DNA from: JAICNG01 sp035765135
GTDB taxonomy: Bacteria; Gemmatimonadota; Gemmatimonadetes; Gemmatimonadales; Gemmatimonadaceae
Assembly (NCBI GenBank): GCA_035765135.1
Contig: DASTYE010000063.1
Coordinates: 1 to 14,236, forward strand
Length of the DNA stretch: 14,236 bases
Direction of reading: 5' to 3'
This document shows positions 1 to 5,950 of the stretch, one piece after another. Made by a program: the position numbers and the translations under genes. The first letter of the stretch is position 1, and the number at the start of each line of letters is the position of its first letter. The notes under the pieces were generated by a model that was not told the origin of the DNA, did no database searches, and worked only from the letters and a program-made list of their open reading frames with translations.

Positions 1-636
1 GATGGACGGACATTCCTCGATCGCCTTGTCGGCGTTGCGCTTCAGCGGGATGGTCTGACCGCGCCGATACCCGCCGTCCGCGGTGATGAGCACCTTGCAC
101 TCGGCGTCGTTGATGCGATCGCGAAGCGCCTCGGCGGAGAATCCCCCGAAGACGACCGAGTGAATCGCGCCGATGCGCGCGCAGGCGAGCATCGCGACGA
201 CGACTTCGGGAATGAGGGGCAGGTAGATGGCGACGCGATCGCCGCGACGCACGCCGAGCTTCTTGAGCACACTCGCGAAGCGGTTGACGTCGCGGTAGAG
301 GTCCCAGTAGGTGAGCGTCCTGCGGTCGCCCGGCTCGCCTTCCCAGATCAGCGCGGCCTGGTTGCGTCGCGCGCCGCGCACGTGCCGGTCGACGCAGTTG
401 ACCGAAGCATTGATCTTGCCGCCGAGAAACCATTTCGCGCGCGGCGGCTTCCATTCGAGGATGCGGTCCCATCGCTTCGACCATTCGAGCTCGTCCGCCA
501 TCTTGGCCCAGAAGCTCTCCGGGTCACGCGAAGCGAAGTCATAGAGCTCTTCGCTGGGAACGTTGGCCGAGCGGCGGAAGCTCTCTGGCGGTGGAAATCG
601 CCGCTCCTCGGTCAGGAGGACGTCGAGGTCTGACAT
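1..636 (-). CDS. acs: Acetyl-CoA synthetase (AMP-forming), N-terminal part
   Basis: Reading the minus strand from an ATG at 636 gives 212 codons with no stop up to the window edge; the family is about 650 residues, so about one third is present. The enzyme activates acetate with ATP to acetyl-AMP and transfers the acetyl group to CoA in the cytoplasm. Seen: the N-terminal cap (SFWAKMADELEWSKRWDRIL, residues 41-60), KWFLGGKINASVNCVDRH (68-85), LTYWDLYRDVNRFASVLKKL (108-127), the GDRVAIYLPLIPE stretch (132-144), the ARIGAIHSVVFGGFSAEAL block (153-171) and a CoA-pocket-like GGYRRGQTIPLKRN (188-201). These are typical of Acs rather than medium-chain ligases. No strong Shine-Dalgarno is visible before the ATG. 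The gene is divergent from the riboswitch/STAS unit. The adenylate-forming signature and the acetylatable lysine lie outside the window. Confidence 0.95.
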   Translation of the reverse strand, partial: MSDLDVLLTEERRFPPPESFRRSANVPSEELYDFASRDPESFWAKMADELEWSKRWDRILEWKPPRAKWFLGGKINASVNCVDRHVRGARRNQAALIWEGEPGDRRTLTYWDLYRDVNRFASVLKKLGVRRGDRVAIYLPLIPEVVVAMLACARIGAIHSVVFGGFSAEALRDRINDAECKVLITADGGYRRGQTIPLKRNADKAIEECPSI

Positions 637-823
637 TGAGTTGGAAGTGGGGGATAAGGAGGCTCCAATGTGGCGATTTTCCCGAATCGCTGCAAAGTGC
701 GCCGTTGTTCCGCTCTAATCCGGCATTCGGGCCGCTGCTAACTCATTATTCACATGGAAGTTGAGACTTGTGCCGCCCGATGGCACCACCTTCGCTTTAC
801 AGGGAGGCGACAACAGAACGTCG
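637..823. other. Divergent intergenic region upstream of acs and of the riboswitch
   Basis: No convincing gene. It should hold the promoter of acs (leftward) and that of the riboswitch/STAS unit (rightward). I looked for -35/-10 pairs: TTGAGA occurs at about 762-767 but has no good -10 at 16-18 nt, and an AT-rich patch CATTATTCA lies at about 744-752 without a clear -35. I therefore do not assign promoters. Confidence 0.5.
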
Positions 824-825
824 AA

Positions 826-909
826 TCACCCGATAATAGCACACCCGTCGCGAGGCGGGGCCGCAAAGCCAGGAGTCTCATTATGAGATCGTCCGGTTGC
901 CGAAGGTGG
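826..909 (+). promoter_or_regulatory. GEMM-I family cyclic-dinucleotide riboswitch aptamer (c-di-GMP or cGAMP)
   Basis: The hallmarks of the GEMM-I aptamer occur in the right order. There is a hairpin CCCGTC/GGCGGG (844-849/854-859, one T-G wobble) closed by a GNRA tetraloop GCGA (850-853). It is followed directly by the near-invariant strand GCAAAGCC (863-870), then a short P3-like helix around TCTC/GAGA (876-879/885-888), and then CCGGTTGCCG (893-902), matching the conserved 3' strand. GC at 839-840 can pair with GC at 868-869, as in the known fold. An outer helix TCACC (826-830) with GGTGG (905-909) can form P1. Aligned without gaps to the Vibrio Vc2 RNA from the tetraloop backwards, the position of G20 is A838, the substitution reported for cGAMP-selective GEMM-Ib RNAs. 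It sits 93 nt before the STAS gene ATG. The class call rests on motif recognition; ligand identity is inferred. Confidence 0.75.
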
Positions 910-913
910 AGGA

Positions 914-936
914 GGTCGGGCCCTGGGCCTGATTTT
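914..936 (+). terminator. Terminator-like hairpin: likely riboswitch expression platform
   Basis: TCGGGCC (916-922) pairs with GGCCTGA (926-932), one G-T wobble, leaving a three-base loop, and is followed at once by TTTT (933-936). It begins 4 nt after the last P1 base of the upstream aptamer. That is the usual position for transcriptional control of the STAS gene at 1003. Whether ligand favours or prevents this hairpin cannot be read from the sequence, because P1 does not clearly overlap the stem. Confidence 0.6.
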
Positions 937-1002
937 CCGAGCGTGTTCATCCCCGGCTGCGCGCCCCTGCTCACTCCCGACTACGTGGGCGAGGGCAGTC
1001 AA

Positions 1003-1308
1003 ATGAACACGGTAAACGACAACAGATTTTTGATCGCGCCGGAGCGTCTGGTGGCTGCGACGCGCGCCGAGTTCCGCACCGCCGCGGTCAAGTTGATGGA
1101 GTCAATGCCGCGCAGGTCGGGAACGATCACACTCGATCTCGGCGCGACACGCGAGATAGATGCCACCGGGCTCGGAACCCTGGTGGCGATTCAGAACCGG
1201 GCGAAGCAAGCCGGCCTGAATGTGAAGCTGGCGAACGTGACCGAAGAAGTTCACACACTGCTCGCGTTGACTGAGCTGCTGCACCTGTTCGTGATCGAGC
1301 ATGCGTGA
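1003..1308 (+). CDS. STAS-domain protein (anti-sigma factor antagonist-like)
   Basis: The 101-residue protein is essentially one STAS domain (SpoIIAA/RsbV or MlaB-like). The core is TITLDLGATREIDATGLGTL (41-60), followed by QNRAKQAGLNVKLANVTEEV and LLALTELLHLFVIEHA. STAS proteins of this size act in the cytoplasm, classically by binding an anti-sigma kinase to free a sigma factor. In SpoIIAA the regulatory serine follows the Asp of the D-S-S-G loop; here the loop is D53-A54-T55-G56, so that position is Ala and only the neighbouring Thr could be phosphorylated. The frame stays open upstream to an ATG at 754, but that extension translates the riboswitch and terminator and is not protein-like. 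The ATG at 1003 has GAGGG at 991-995 at good spacing and starts the domain properly. No anti-sigma kinase gene is adjacent. MlaB-like or scaffold roles remain possible. Confidence 0.88.
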   Translation: MNTVNDNRFLIAPERLVAATRAEFRTAAVKLMESMPRRSGTITLDLGATREIDATGLGTLVAIQNRAKQAGLNVKLANVTEEVHTLLALTELLHLFVIEHA

Positions 1309-1340
1309 CGTTCGGTAAGGCTTGTGGGGCCCGCATCGTC

Positions 1341-1380
1341 GGGGGGCGATGTGGGATGTGGGGGAGGGTGCTCCTGGGGG
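1341..1380 (+). other. Putative G-quadruplex motif
   Basis: Five G-tracts of at least three: 1341-1346, 1353-1355, 1360-1364, 1366-1368 and 1376-1380. The loops are 6, 4, 1 and 7 nt, satisfying the G3+N1-7 rule on the plus strand. It lies 32 nt after the STAS stop codon and just before a strong hairpin, in the transcribed strand sense of that gene. Confidence 0.5.
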
Positions 1381-1382
1381 AA

Positions 1383-1420
1383 GACAACGGCCGGCTGCGG
1401 AAACGCAGTCGGCCCTTGTC
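1383..1420 (+). terminator. GNRA-capped 17-bp hairpin downstream of the STAS gene
   Basis: Left arm 1383-1399 and right arm 1404-1420 pair over 17 positions with two mismatches around a GAAA tetraloop (1400-1403). The sequence after it is ATTTCG, a poor U-tract. It could be a terminator of the STAS transcript, helped by the G-rich tract before it, or a 3' stabilising structure. The hairpin is clear; its role is inferred. Confidence 0.6.
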
Positions 1421-1425
1421 ATTTC

Positions 1426-1523
1426 GAGGTCGTCGAGGTTGTCGAGGTCGTCAAGGTGATCGAGGAGACGTCGTTCCTTGACGACCTCCCCTCGACACCC
1501 TCGACGACCTTGACGACCTCGAC
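1426..1523. repeat. 9-nt tandem repeat element with inverted half (copy 1)
   Basis: Four 9-nt units in a row (GAGGTCGTC, GAGGTTGTC, GAGGTCGTC, AAGGTGATC; 1426-1461) lead into a core AGACGTCGTTCCTT (1466-1479), after which units appear in inverted orientation (GACGACCTC type). 1441-1457 and 1507-1523 form a perfect 17-bp inverted repeat with a 49-nt loop. The same core and units recur in opposite orientation at 9066-9116, so this is a dispersed element and not chance low complexity. Confidence 0.7.
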
Positions 1524-1562
1524 CACCTTTGCCCACCTCCTTCCGACCAATTACCGTATCGT

Positions 1563-1934
1563 ATGCCCGATTCCCAGACGCGCGTCATGTTCATCGAGGA
1601 CGAAGCGACGCTGCGCAAATCGTACGAGCGGTTTTTCGCGGACCGATACGCCATGGAGTTCGCCGCCAGCGGGGCGGAGGCGGTGACGAAGGTGAAGCCC
1701 TTTGCTCCGCAGGTCGTCGTCCTCGACCTCCGCCTTCCCGATACCGATGGCATCGAAGTGATGCGGCAGGTTCGCGCGATCGATCCGCAGGTACCGGTCA
1801 TCATCACCACCGCGTACGTCAGCATGGGTCCTCTCGTATCGATGCTCGCACTCGGTCGTACGTCGTTCATGACCAAGCCGTTCGATCTCAACGATCTCGC
1901 GCAGAAGATCGACGAGGCCGCGAAGCTTCCCTGA
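1563..1934 (+). CDS. Stand-alone response-regulator receiver protein
   Basis: 123 residues, a single receiver (REC) domain with no output domain. Visible residues: acidic E12-D13-E14 for metal binding, phospho-acceptor D55 in VVVLDLRLPD, T82/T83 in VIITTAYV, and the conserved K105 in FMTKPFDLNDL. All are intact, so it should accept phosphate from a histidine kinase, but no kinase gene lies in the window. Such CheY/DivK-like proteins act by protein-protein contact or as phosphate relays. The ATG at 1563 is used because the domain starts immediately after it; there is no obvious Shine-Dalgarno, and the 9-nt repeat element ends about 40 nt upstream. The next gene starts 13 nt after the stop, suggesting an operon with the recombinase-like gene and cobA-hemD. 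Target unknown. Confidence 0.92.
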   Translation: MPDSQTRVMFIEDEATLRKSYERFFADRYAMEFAASGAEAVTKVKPFAPQVVVLDLRLPDTDGIEVMRQVRAIDPQVPVIITTAYVSMGPLVSMLALGRTSFMTKPFDLNDLAQKIDEAAKLP

Positions 1935-1947
1935 CCGCGCTCCACTC

Positions 1948-2919
1948 GTGAGCGACCGCCCGGTCACACCGCAGCATCCCGAGGTTCATCCAGAGCCGAA
2001 CTTCGATCCGGTCCATCGCTTCAGCGCCTGGCTGGAGCGGATGGATCGCGCGCCCGCGACCGTTGACGCGTACCATGCCGACGTCGCCGATCTTGCTCAC
2101 GCGTATGCGCCGCGCCCAGTGGAGGATCTCTCCGCGCGCGATCTCCGCGAGTATCTCGCGGCACGCGTGGCTCACGATGAGTGGGCGCCGCCGACGGTGC
2201 GGCGGCATCTGCAGTCGATCAAAACGTTCTACCGTTACCTGATTGCCGAGGAATCGCTTCGCGCACCCGGCCCCGCCGAGTCACTCGATGAGCCGGTGCC
2301 GGAGCCGCGAGCGCCGCATGTCATTCCGTTGGCTCAGCTCGACACGCTCTTCGAGTGGCTCGTGAGGCGCGCGCGCGACGATGCCGCCGCGCGCATGGAC
2401 CTCGCGCTGTACGGCCTCTGCTTCCACGGGGCGCTCCTCGTCTCGGAGGCGGTGAATCTCACGAAGGATGCGGTGCGCGGAGGAGCGCGCGTCATGCACC
2501 TCGATGTCGTCGGTCGTCGCGGCGAGACGTCCGAGGTCACGCTCGAGGGCGAGCCGGCAGCGTGGATGGCGAAGTGGCTGGCCGAGCGTCCCGCTCCCAG
2601 GCGAGCACGCGACCGCCCGTTCGTGTTCATTCACCCGCGCACTCGACTTCATACCTCGCGGCAACGTGCGTGGGACCGCCTCAAGCGCATCGCACGGGCC
2701 GCCGGTCTTCCGCCCGAGACGAGCGAATCGATCGGTCCGCACTCGCTTCGTCACTCGCACGCGGCGCATCTCGCGGCGCGCGCGACCGCGGTGGCGGAGG
2801 TGCGTGACGCGCTGCGGCAGCGGAGCCCGAGGTATGCCGCCGTCTATTTCCGGGGCGAGGAGCGCGGTGCATCTGAAGCGTCGCAGCCGACTCGGAGCTC
2901 GGGGCGTCGCGTGACATGA
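1948..2919 (+). CDS. Tyrosine recombinase-like protein (XerC/D type), catalytically degenerate
   Basis: 323 residues starting with GTG. The N-terminal SAM-like DNA-binding domain is at about 24-100 (FSAWLERMDRAPATVDAYHAD, then PTVRRHLQSIKTFYRYL). The C-terminal integrase-like domain is at about 125-303. The HxxR motif is present (PHSLRHSHAAHL, H265 and R268) and so is the nucleophile-position Tyr (Y300 in RYAAVYFRG). However, the first catalytic Arg, expected in the GLRVSE motif, is Leu164 (GALLVSE). The catalytic Lys loop reads GRRGETSE, so Lys is replaced by Arg. The third-motif His/Trp position is Gln291. Xer enzymes resolve chromosome dimers by cutting and rejoining DNA; this one probably binds DNA but may not cut. 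Its stop overlaps the cobA-hemD start (ATGA), so the two are translationally coupled. No attachment sites or mobile genes are nearby. The last 20 residues are Ser/Arg-rich and unlike the family. Confidence 0.8.
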   Translation: MSDRPVTPQHPEVHPEPNFDPVHRFSAWLERMDRAPATVDAYHADVADLAHAYAPRPVEDLSARDLREYLAARVAHDEWAPPTVRRHLQSIKTFYRYLIAEESLRAPGPAESLDEPVPEPRAPHVIPLAQLDTLFEWLVRRARDDAAARMDLALYGLCFHGALLVSEAVNLTKDAVRGGARVMHLDVVGRRGETSEVTLEGEPAAWMAKWLAERPAPRRARDRPFVFIHPRTRLHTSRQRAWDRLKRIARAAGLPPETSESIGPHSLRHSHAAHLAARATAVAEVRDALRQRSPRYAAVYFRGEERGASEASQPTRSSGRRVT

Positions 2920-4424
2920 GCGGCGGCAAAGTGTATCTCGTCGGCGCGGGACCGGGCGACCCTGGCCTCCTGACCATTCGTGCGCGCGAGCTGCTCCAAT
3001 CGTGCGACGACGTGGTGTACGACGCTCTGGTGAGCGAAGAGATGCTCGCCGCCGAGCTCGGTGGTCGCGCGGTTGGCCGTCACTTCGTCGGGAAGCGTGG
3101 CGGCGCTGCGTCGATGCGTCAGGAGGAGATCGACGCCCTGCTCGTCAGGCTCGCGCGCGAGGGTCGCCGGGTCGTCCGTCTGAAAGGGGGCGACCCGTTC
3201 GTATTTGGTCGCGGGGGGGAGGAGGCTCAGGCGCTCGAGCGCGCGCACGTCGCCTTCGAGGTCGTGCCCGGAGTGACGGCTGGAATCGCCGGACCAGCGT
3301 ACGCCGGCATTCCAGTGACACATCGCGCGGTCGCCACGGCGGTTACGTTCGTGACCGGTCACGAGGATCCGGGGAAAGAGGCGACGGGAACGGATTGGAG
3401 CGCGCTCGCGAGGAGTGGCGCGACGCTCGTGCTTTTCATGGGCGTGCGCACGCTCCCCGACATTGCTCGCCAGCTGATCGAGGGCGGCCGAGCGGCCGAC
3501 ACGCCGGCCGCCGTCATTGAGCGCGCGACATACCCGACGCAGCGTGTCATCGTCGGAACACTATCCACGATCGTGGACCGCGCGCGCGAGGCCAACGTCA
3601 CCGCGCCGGCGATCACAATTGTGGGCGACGTCGTCCGATTGCGGGAGCAGATCGCGTGGTTCGAGCGGCGGCCGCTGGCCGGCAAGCGCATCGTCGTGAC
3701 GCGCGCGCGGGCGCAGGCTTCCGCACTCTCCGTGCGGCTTCGCGAGCTCGGCGCCGATGTCACCGAGATGCCCGCGATCCGCATCGAGGCTCTCGATCCA
3801 GCCCCGCTGTATCGCGCCCTCGACGCGATCGACCGATATGCCTGGCTGATGCTCACCAGCCAGAATGCCGTCGAGCTGGTGTGGCGTGTCATGCGCGAGC
3901 GCGGTCTCGACGCGCGGTCGCTCGCGCACGCACGCGTCGCGGTGATCGGCCGTGCGACGGCAGACGCGCTCCTGGCTCACGGCATCGCCGCGGACGTCGT
4001 GCCCGAGCGCTTCGTCGCGGAGTCGCTCGTCGAGGCGCTGCGCTCGCGCGAAGACATCCGGGGGACTCGGGTGTTGCTCCCTCGCGCCGCCGACGCCCGA
4101 GATGTCCTCCCGGGCTCGCTGCGCGGGATGGGGGCGGAGGTGGACGAGATACCGATCTACCGAACGGTGCTCGATGGGCGCGGTGCCGAAACGATCGCAT
4201 CACGTCTTCGTGAGGGCGCGATCGACGTCGTGACGCTGACGTCGAGCTCGACCGCGCGATTCTTCGTCGACGCCGTCGGTCGCGAGGCCGCGCAGATGGC
4301 CCCCGTTGCCTCGATCGGTCCGGTGACGAGCGCGACCGCGAAGACGCTCGGCTTGCGCGTGGCGGTCGAGGCCGAGGAATCGACAATCGCCGGGCTCGTT
4401 GACGCGGTCGTGAAGCTGTCGTGA
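2916..4424 (+). CDS. cobA-hemD: Fused uroporphyrinogen-III C-methyltransferase / uroporphyrinogen-III synthase
   Basis: 502 residues with two enzymes in one chain. Residues 5 to about 245 are the SAM-dependent methyltransferase (SUMT) that turns uroporphyrinogen III into precorrin-2. Motifs: VYLVGAGPGDPGLLT (6-20), VVRLKGGDPFVFGRGGEE (86-103), VVPGVTAGIAGPAYAGIPVTHR (117-137) and FVTGHE. Residues from about 253 (LAGKRIVVTRARAQA) to the end are uroporphyrinogen-III synthase, which cyclises hydroxymethylbilane with inversion of ring D; LTSQNAVELV and LTSSSTARFFVDAV are typical. The fusion channels substrate from HemC/HemB, encoded downstream, toward siroheme. Unlike CysG there is no precorrin-2 dehydrogenase/ferrochelatase domain, so another gene must supply it. 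The ATG overlaps the upstream stop by 4 nt. The fusion is known in several phyla. Confidence 0.95.
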   Translation: MSGGKVYLVGAGPGDPGLLTIRARELLQSCDDVVYDALVSEEMLAAELGGRAVGRHFVGKRGGAASMRQEEIDALLVRLAREGRRVVRLKGGDPFVFGRGGEEAQALERAHVAFEVVPGVTAGIAGPAYAGIPVTHRAVATAVTFVTGHEDPGKEATGTDWSALARSGATLVLFMGVRTLPDIARQLIEGGRAADTPAAVIERATYPTQRVIVGTLSTIVDRAREANVTAPAITIVGDVVRLREQIAWFERRPLAGKRIVVTRARAQASALSVRLRELGADVTEMPAIRIEALDPAPLYRALDAIDRYAWLMLTSQNAVELVWRVMRERGLDARSLAHARVAVIGRATADALLAHGIAADVVPERFVAESLVEALRSREDIRGTRVLLPRAADARDVLPGSLRGMGAEVDEIPIYRTVLDGRGAETIASRLREGAIDVVTLTSSSTARFFVDAVGREAAQMAPVASIGPVTSATAKTLGLRVAVEAEESTIAGLVDAVVKLS

Positions 4425-4454
4425 GGCGCCGTTCGCCGCGATCGAAGCCTGGGG

Positions 4455-4731
4455 GACGCAGATGCCGCTGAAGGGCGCAGGAACGTCAACAGCAACGTCA
4501 AAAGCGTTGCCACGGAATTGCACGGATTTGAACGCCGAACGCGCACGGATAGGGCAACTGCAGAGCTCCTGGAACTGCAACAGACCAAGGAAACGGCCGA
4601 TCGGCTATGCCGCCGCGATCTTTATCCAATAGGTTCTCACAAAGTCTTTCGCCTTTGCACCCGTGTCATCCGTGGCAAAGGTGTTGACGCTGCCGTTGCC
4701 GTTTCTGCGTTCCCCTGCGGCCATCTGCGGC
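4455..4731. repeat. Large imperfect palindromic intergenic element
   Basis: This gene-free stretch sits between convergent genes. The left arm (4455-4529) and the reverse complement of the right arm (about 4656-4731) align over about 75 nt with roughly three quarters identity. Shared blocks include CGCAGATG, CGCAG, the AACG/CAAC/CGTCAA series and TTGCCACGGA followed by CACGG. About 125 nt of apparently unstructured sequence separate the arms. The short CACGGAT-type phrases recur inside the left arm and core (4521-4526, 4544-4550). It could be a MITE-like or REP-like dispersed element, or serve as a bidirectional terminator. I see no transposase. Confidence 0.6.
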
Positions 4732-4741
4732 TCCTCGGGCG

Positions 4742-5347
4742 TTACTCACCGCCTCGGCCGCCACGCTGGAGTCGCGTCGTCAGATGGCGCTTCACGTCCG
4801 GCCACTCCGCCGCCAGGATACTGTACATCACGCTGTCGCGGACCGTGCCGTCGCGCCGCGCCTGGTGGTGACGGAGCACCCCGTCGCGCTTGGCGCCTAA
4901 CGCCTCGATGGCCCGCTGCGATCGGAAATTGAAGTTGTCCGTGCGAAGCCCGACCACTCTGCAGCCGAGCGTCTCGAATGCATGCCTCAACAGCAGGAGC
5001 TTGCACGTGGTGTTGATGTGGGTCCGCTGCCAGCGCCCGGCGTACCAGGTGTACCCGATTTCAACGCGATCGATCGCGGCAACGACGTCGTGGTAGCGGG
5101 TGGTCCCCACGATCTCGGCCGTCGCGAGATCCCGAACGGCCCAGGGCAGCATGTGCCCGGCGGCGTGACCGGCGAGCGCATCGGCGATGTAGCGCGCGAC
5201 GGAATCGGGCGCGGGCACGGCCGTGTACCAGAGCTCCCACAGTCTGCCGTCGGTGACGGCTGCGGCGAGTCCCGCCTCGTGATCGTGGGTGAGCGGCTCG
5301 AGCCGGACGCCGTATCCTTCGAGGGTAACGGGTGAAAGGGTGATCAC
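4742..5347 (-). CDS. GNAT family N-acetyltransferase (RimJ/RimL-like)
   Basis: 201 residues, GTG start. The pattern is that of the Acetyltransf_3/RimL group, which transfer acetyl from acetyl-CoA to an amine such as a protein N-terminus, an amino acid or a drug. Seen: YGVRLEPLTHDHEAGL near the start (12-27), WAVRDLATAEIVGTTRYHDV strand pair (69-88), the acetyl-CoA-binding region EIGYTWYAGRWQRTHINTTCKLLLLRHAF (96-124), and the late NFNFRSQRAIEALGAKRDGVLRHHQ block (138-162) that closes the fold. The pyrophosphate loop reads QRTHIN rather than the common QRxGxG/A, which is frequent in this subgroup. Substrate cannot be told. It is convergent to cobA-hemD across the palindromic element and is separated from the minus-strand gene upstream by a terminator. 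No clear ribosome binding site precedes the GTG. Confidence 0.88.
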   Translation of the reverse strand: MITLSPVTLEGYGVRLEPLTHDHEAGLAAAVTDGRLWELWYTAVPAPDSVARYIADALAGHAAGHMLPWAVRDLATAEIVGTTRYHDVVAAIDRVEIGYTWYAGRWQRTHINTTCKLLLLRHAFETLGCRVVGLRTDNFNFRSQRAIEALGAKRDGVLRHHQARRDGTVRDSVMYSILAAEWPDVKRHLTTRLQRGGRGGE

Positions 5348-5413
5348 GGGTGTTCAGGTCACGGGTTCGAGTGCATCCCGCCCGACGTTCGTCTCACTGC
5401 ACGATGCGAAAAA

Positions 5414-5440
5414 GCCACGGCGTCATGCCGTGGCGATTTT
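5414..5440 (-). terminator. Intrinsic terminator, potentially bidirectional
   Basis: GCCACGGC (5414-5421) and GCCGTGGC (5427-5434) form a perfect 8-bp stem with a GTCAT loop. On the minus strand the stem is followed by TTTTT (complement of 5409-5413); on the plus strand by GATTTT. It lies 44 nt past the stop of the 99-residue minus-strand gene and should end that transcript before the GNAT gene. Confidence 0.88.
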
Positions 5441-5483
5441 CTGACGTGTGAAAGGAGCGGGCTGGCATCCAGGATCTCAGCCG

Positions 5484-5783
5484 TCAGCCTTCGCGGTAGT
5501 ATTCCTCGATCCCCCAGCCGACGACGAGCTGGACGAGTCCCGGGAACTCGCTGGCTGCCATGTGAGGTTGCGCTTCGCGCTGCACGTTCGCCTTGAGCGA
5601 GGCGATCACGTCCTGGGGCGGCGTCAACGTGAGCTTGGCTCGCGCGACGAAACCCCCGACCGCTTGCCGAAGGTCGGGTTGCGCCGCGCCCCGCAGGTGG
5701 GCCGCAATGGCGGTTGCCAGGGTTTCATCAACGACGGGCGCGCGAACGCGCGCGGGATTGGCAGGGTTCAACTCGTTCGTCAT
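5484..5783 (-). CDS. Small protein of unknown function (99 residues)
   Basis: I do not recognise a family. It is a believable gene: ATG at 5783, a strong Shine-Dalgarno GGAGG (complement of 5789-5793) 5 nt upstream, a candidate sigma-70 promoter (5841-5869) about 50 nt before the start, and a terminator just beyond its stop. The protein has no signal peptide, membrane segment or cysteine. It looks mostly helical: VVDETLATAIAAHLRG (17-32), LRQAVGGFVARAKL, then PPQDVIASLKANVQREAQPH, ending in a hydrophobic/aromatic tail VVGWGIEEYYREG. The compact size and mixed charge suggest a small cytoplasmic regulatory or accessory protein. It is transcribed away from ahbAB with its own signals, so it need not be part of the heme cluster. 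Confidence 0.75.
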   Translation of the reverse strand: MTNELNPANPARVRAPVVDETLATAIAAHLRGAAQPDLRQAVGGFVARAKLTLTPPQDVIASLKANVQREAQPHMAASEFPGLVQLVVGWGIEEYYREG

Positions 5784-5840
5784 AAAGGCCTCCGCAGCCG
5801 CCGTGGCCGCACCACTGCGTCATCGCAGCGTCGCCTCGCG

Positions 5841-5869
5841 AACGTACCCACGTGCGAAGGGCGCGTCAA
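5841..5869 (-). promoter_or_regulatory. Candidate sigma-70 promoter for the 99-residue gene
   Basis: On the minus strand TTGACG (complement of 5864-5869) is followed after exactly 17 nt by TACGTT (complement of 5841-5846). The -35 matches consensus at five of six bases; the -10 matches only at the key first, second and last positions. Transcription would begin near 5834, leaving a leader of about 50 nt. Confidence 0.45.
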
Positions 5870-5950
5870 TGGACACGCATCACAATTGCGTCACGTGAGT
5901 GAAGACGCGACATCACGGCCCTCGGGTCACCGGTGAGGAGCGTCCAAAAA

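Noticed and set aside
754..1002. N-terminal extension of the STAS reading frame to an ATG at 754
   Set aside because: It translates the riboswitch and terminator, is rich in Arg/Pro/Ser without domain character, and the ATG at 1003 has a ribosome binding site and correct domain start.
1426..1523. CRISPR array
   Set aside because: Units are 9 nt and contiguous with no unique spacers, and no cas genes are nearby.
1948..2919. Phage or island integrase marking a mobile element
   Set aside because: The gene is embedded and translationally coupled in a chromosomal operon, lacks key catalytic residues, and no attachment repeats, tRNA or phage genes are present.
5358..5392. tRNA T-arm-like sequence with GGTTCGAGT, possible tRNA 3' end or attachment site
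   Set aside because: The T-stem does not pair with a 7-nt loop, extra bases follow the loop, and no acceptor, D or anticodon arm can be built upstream.
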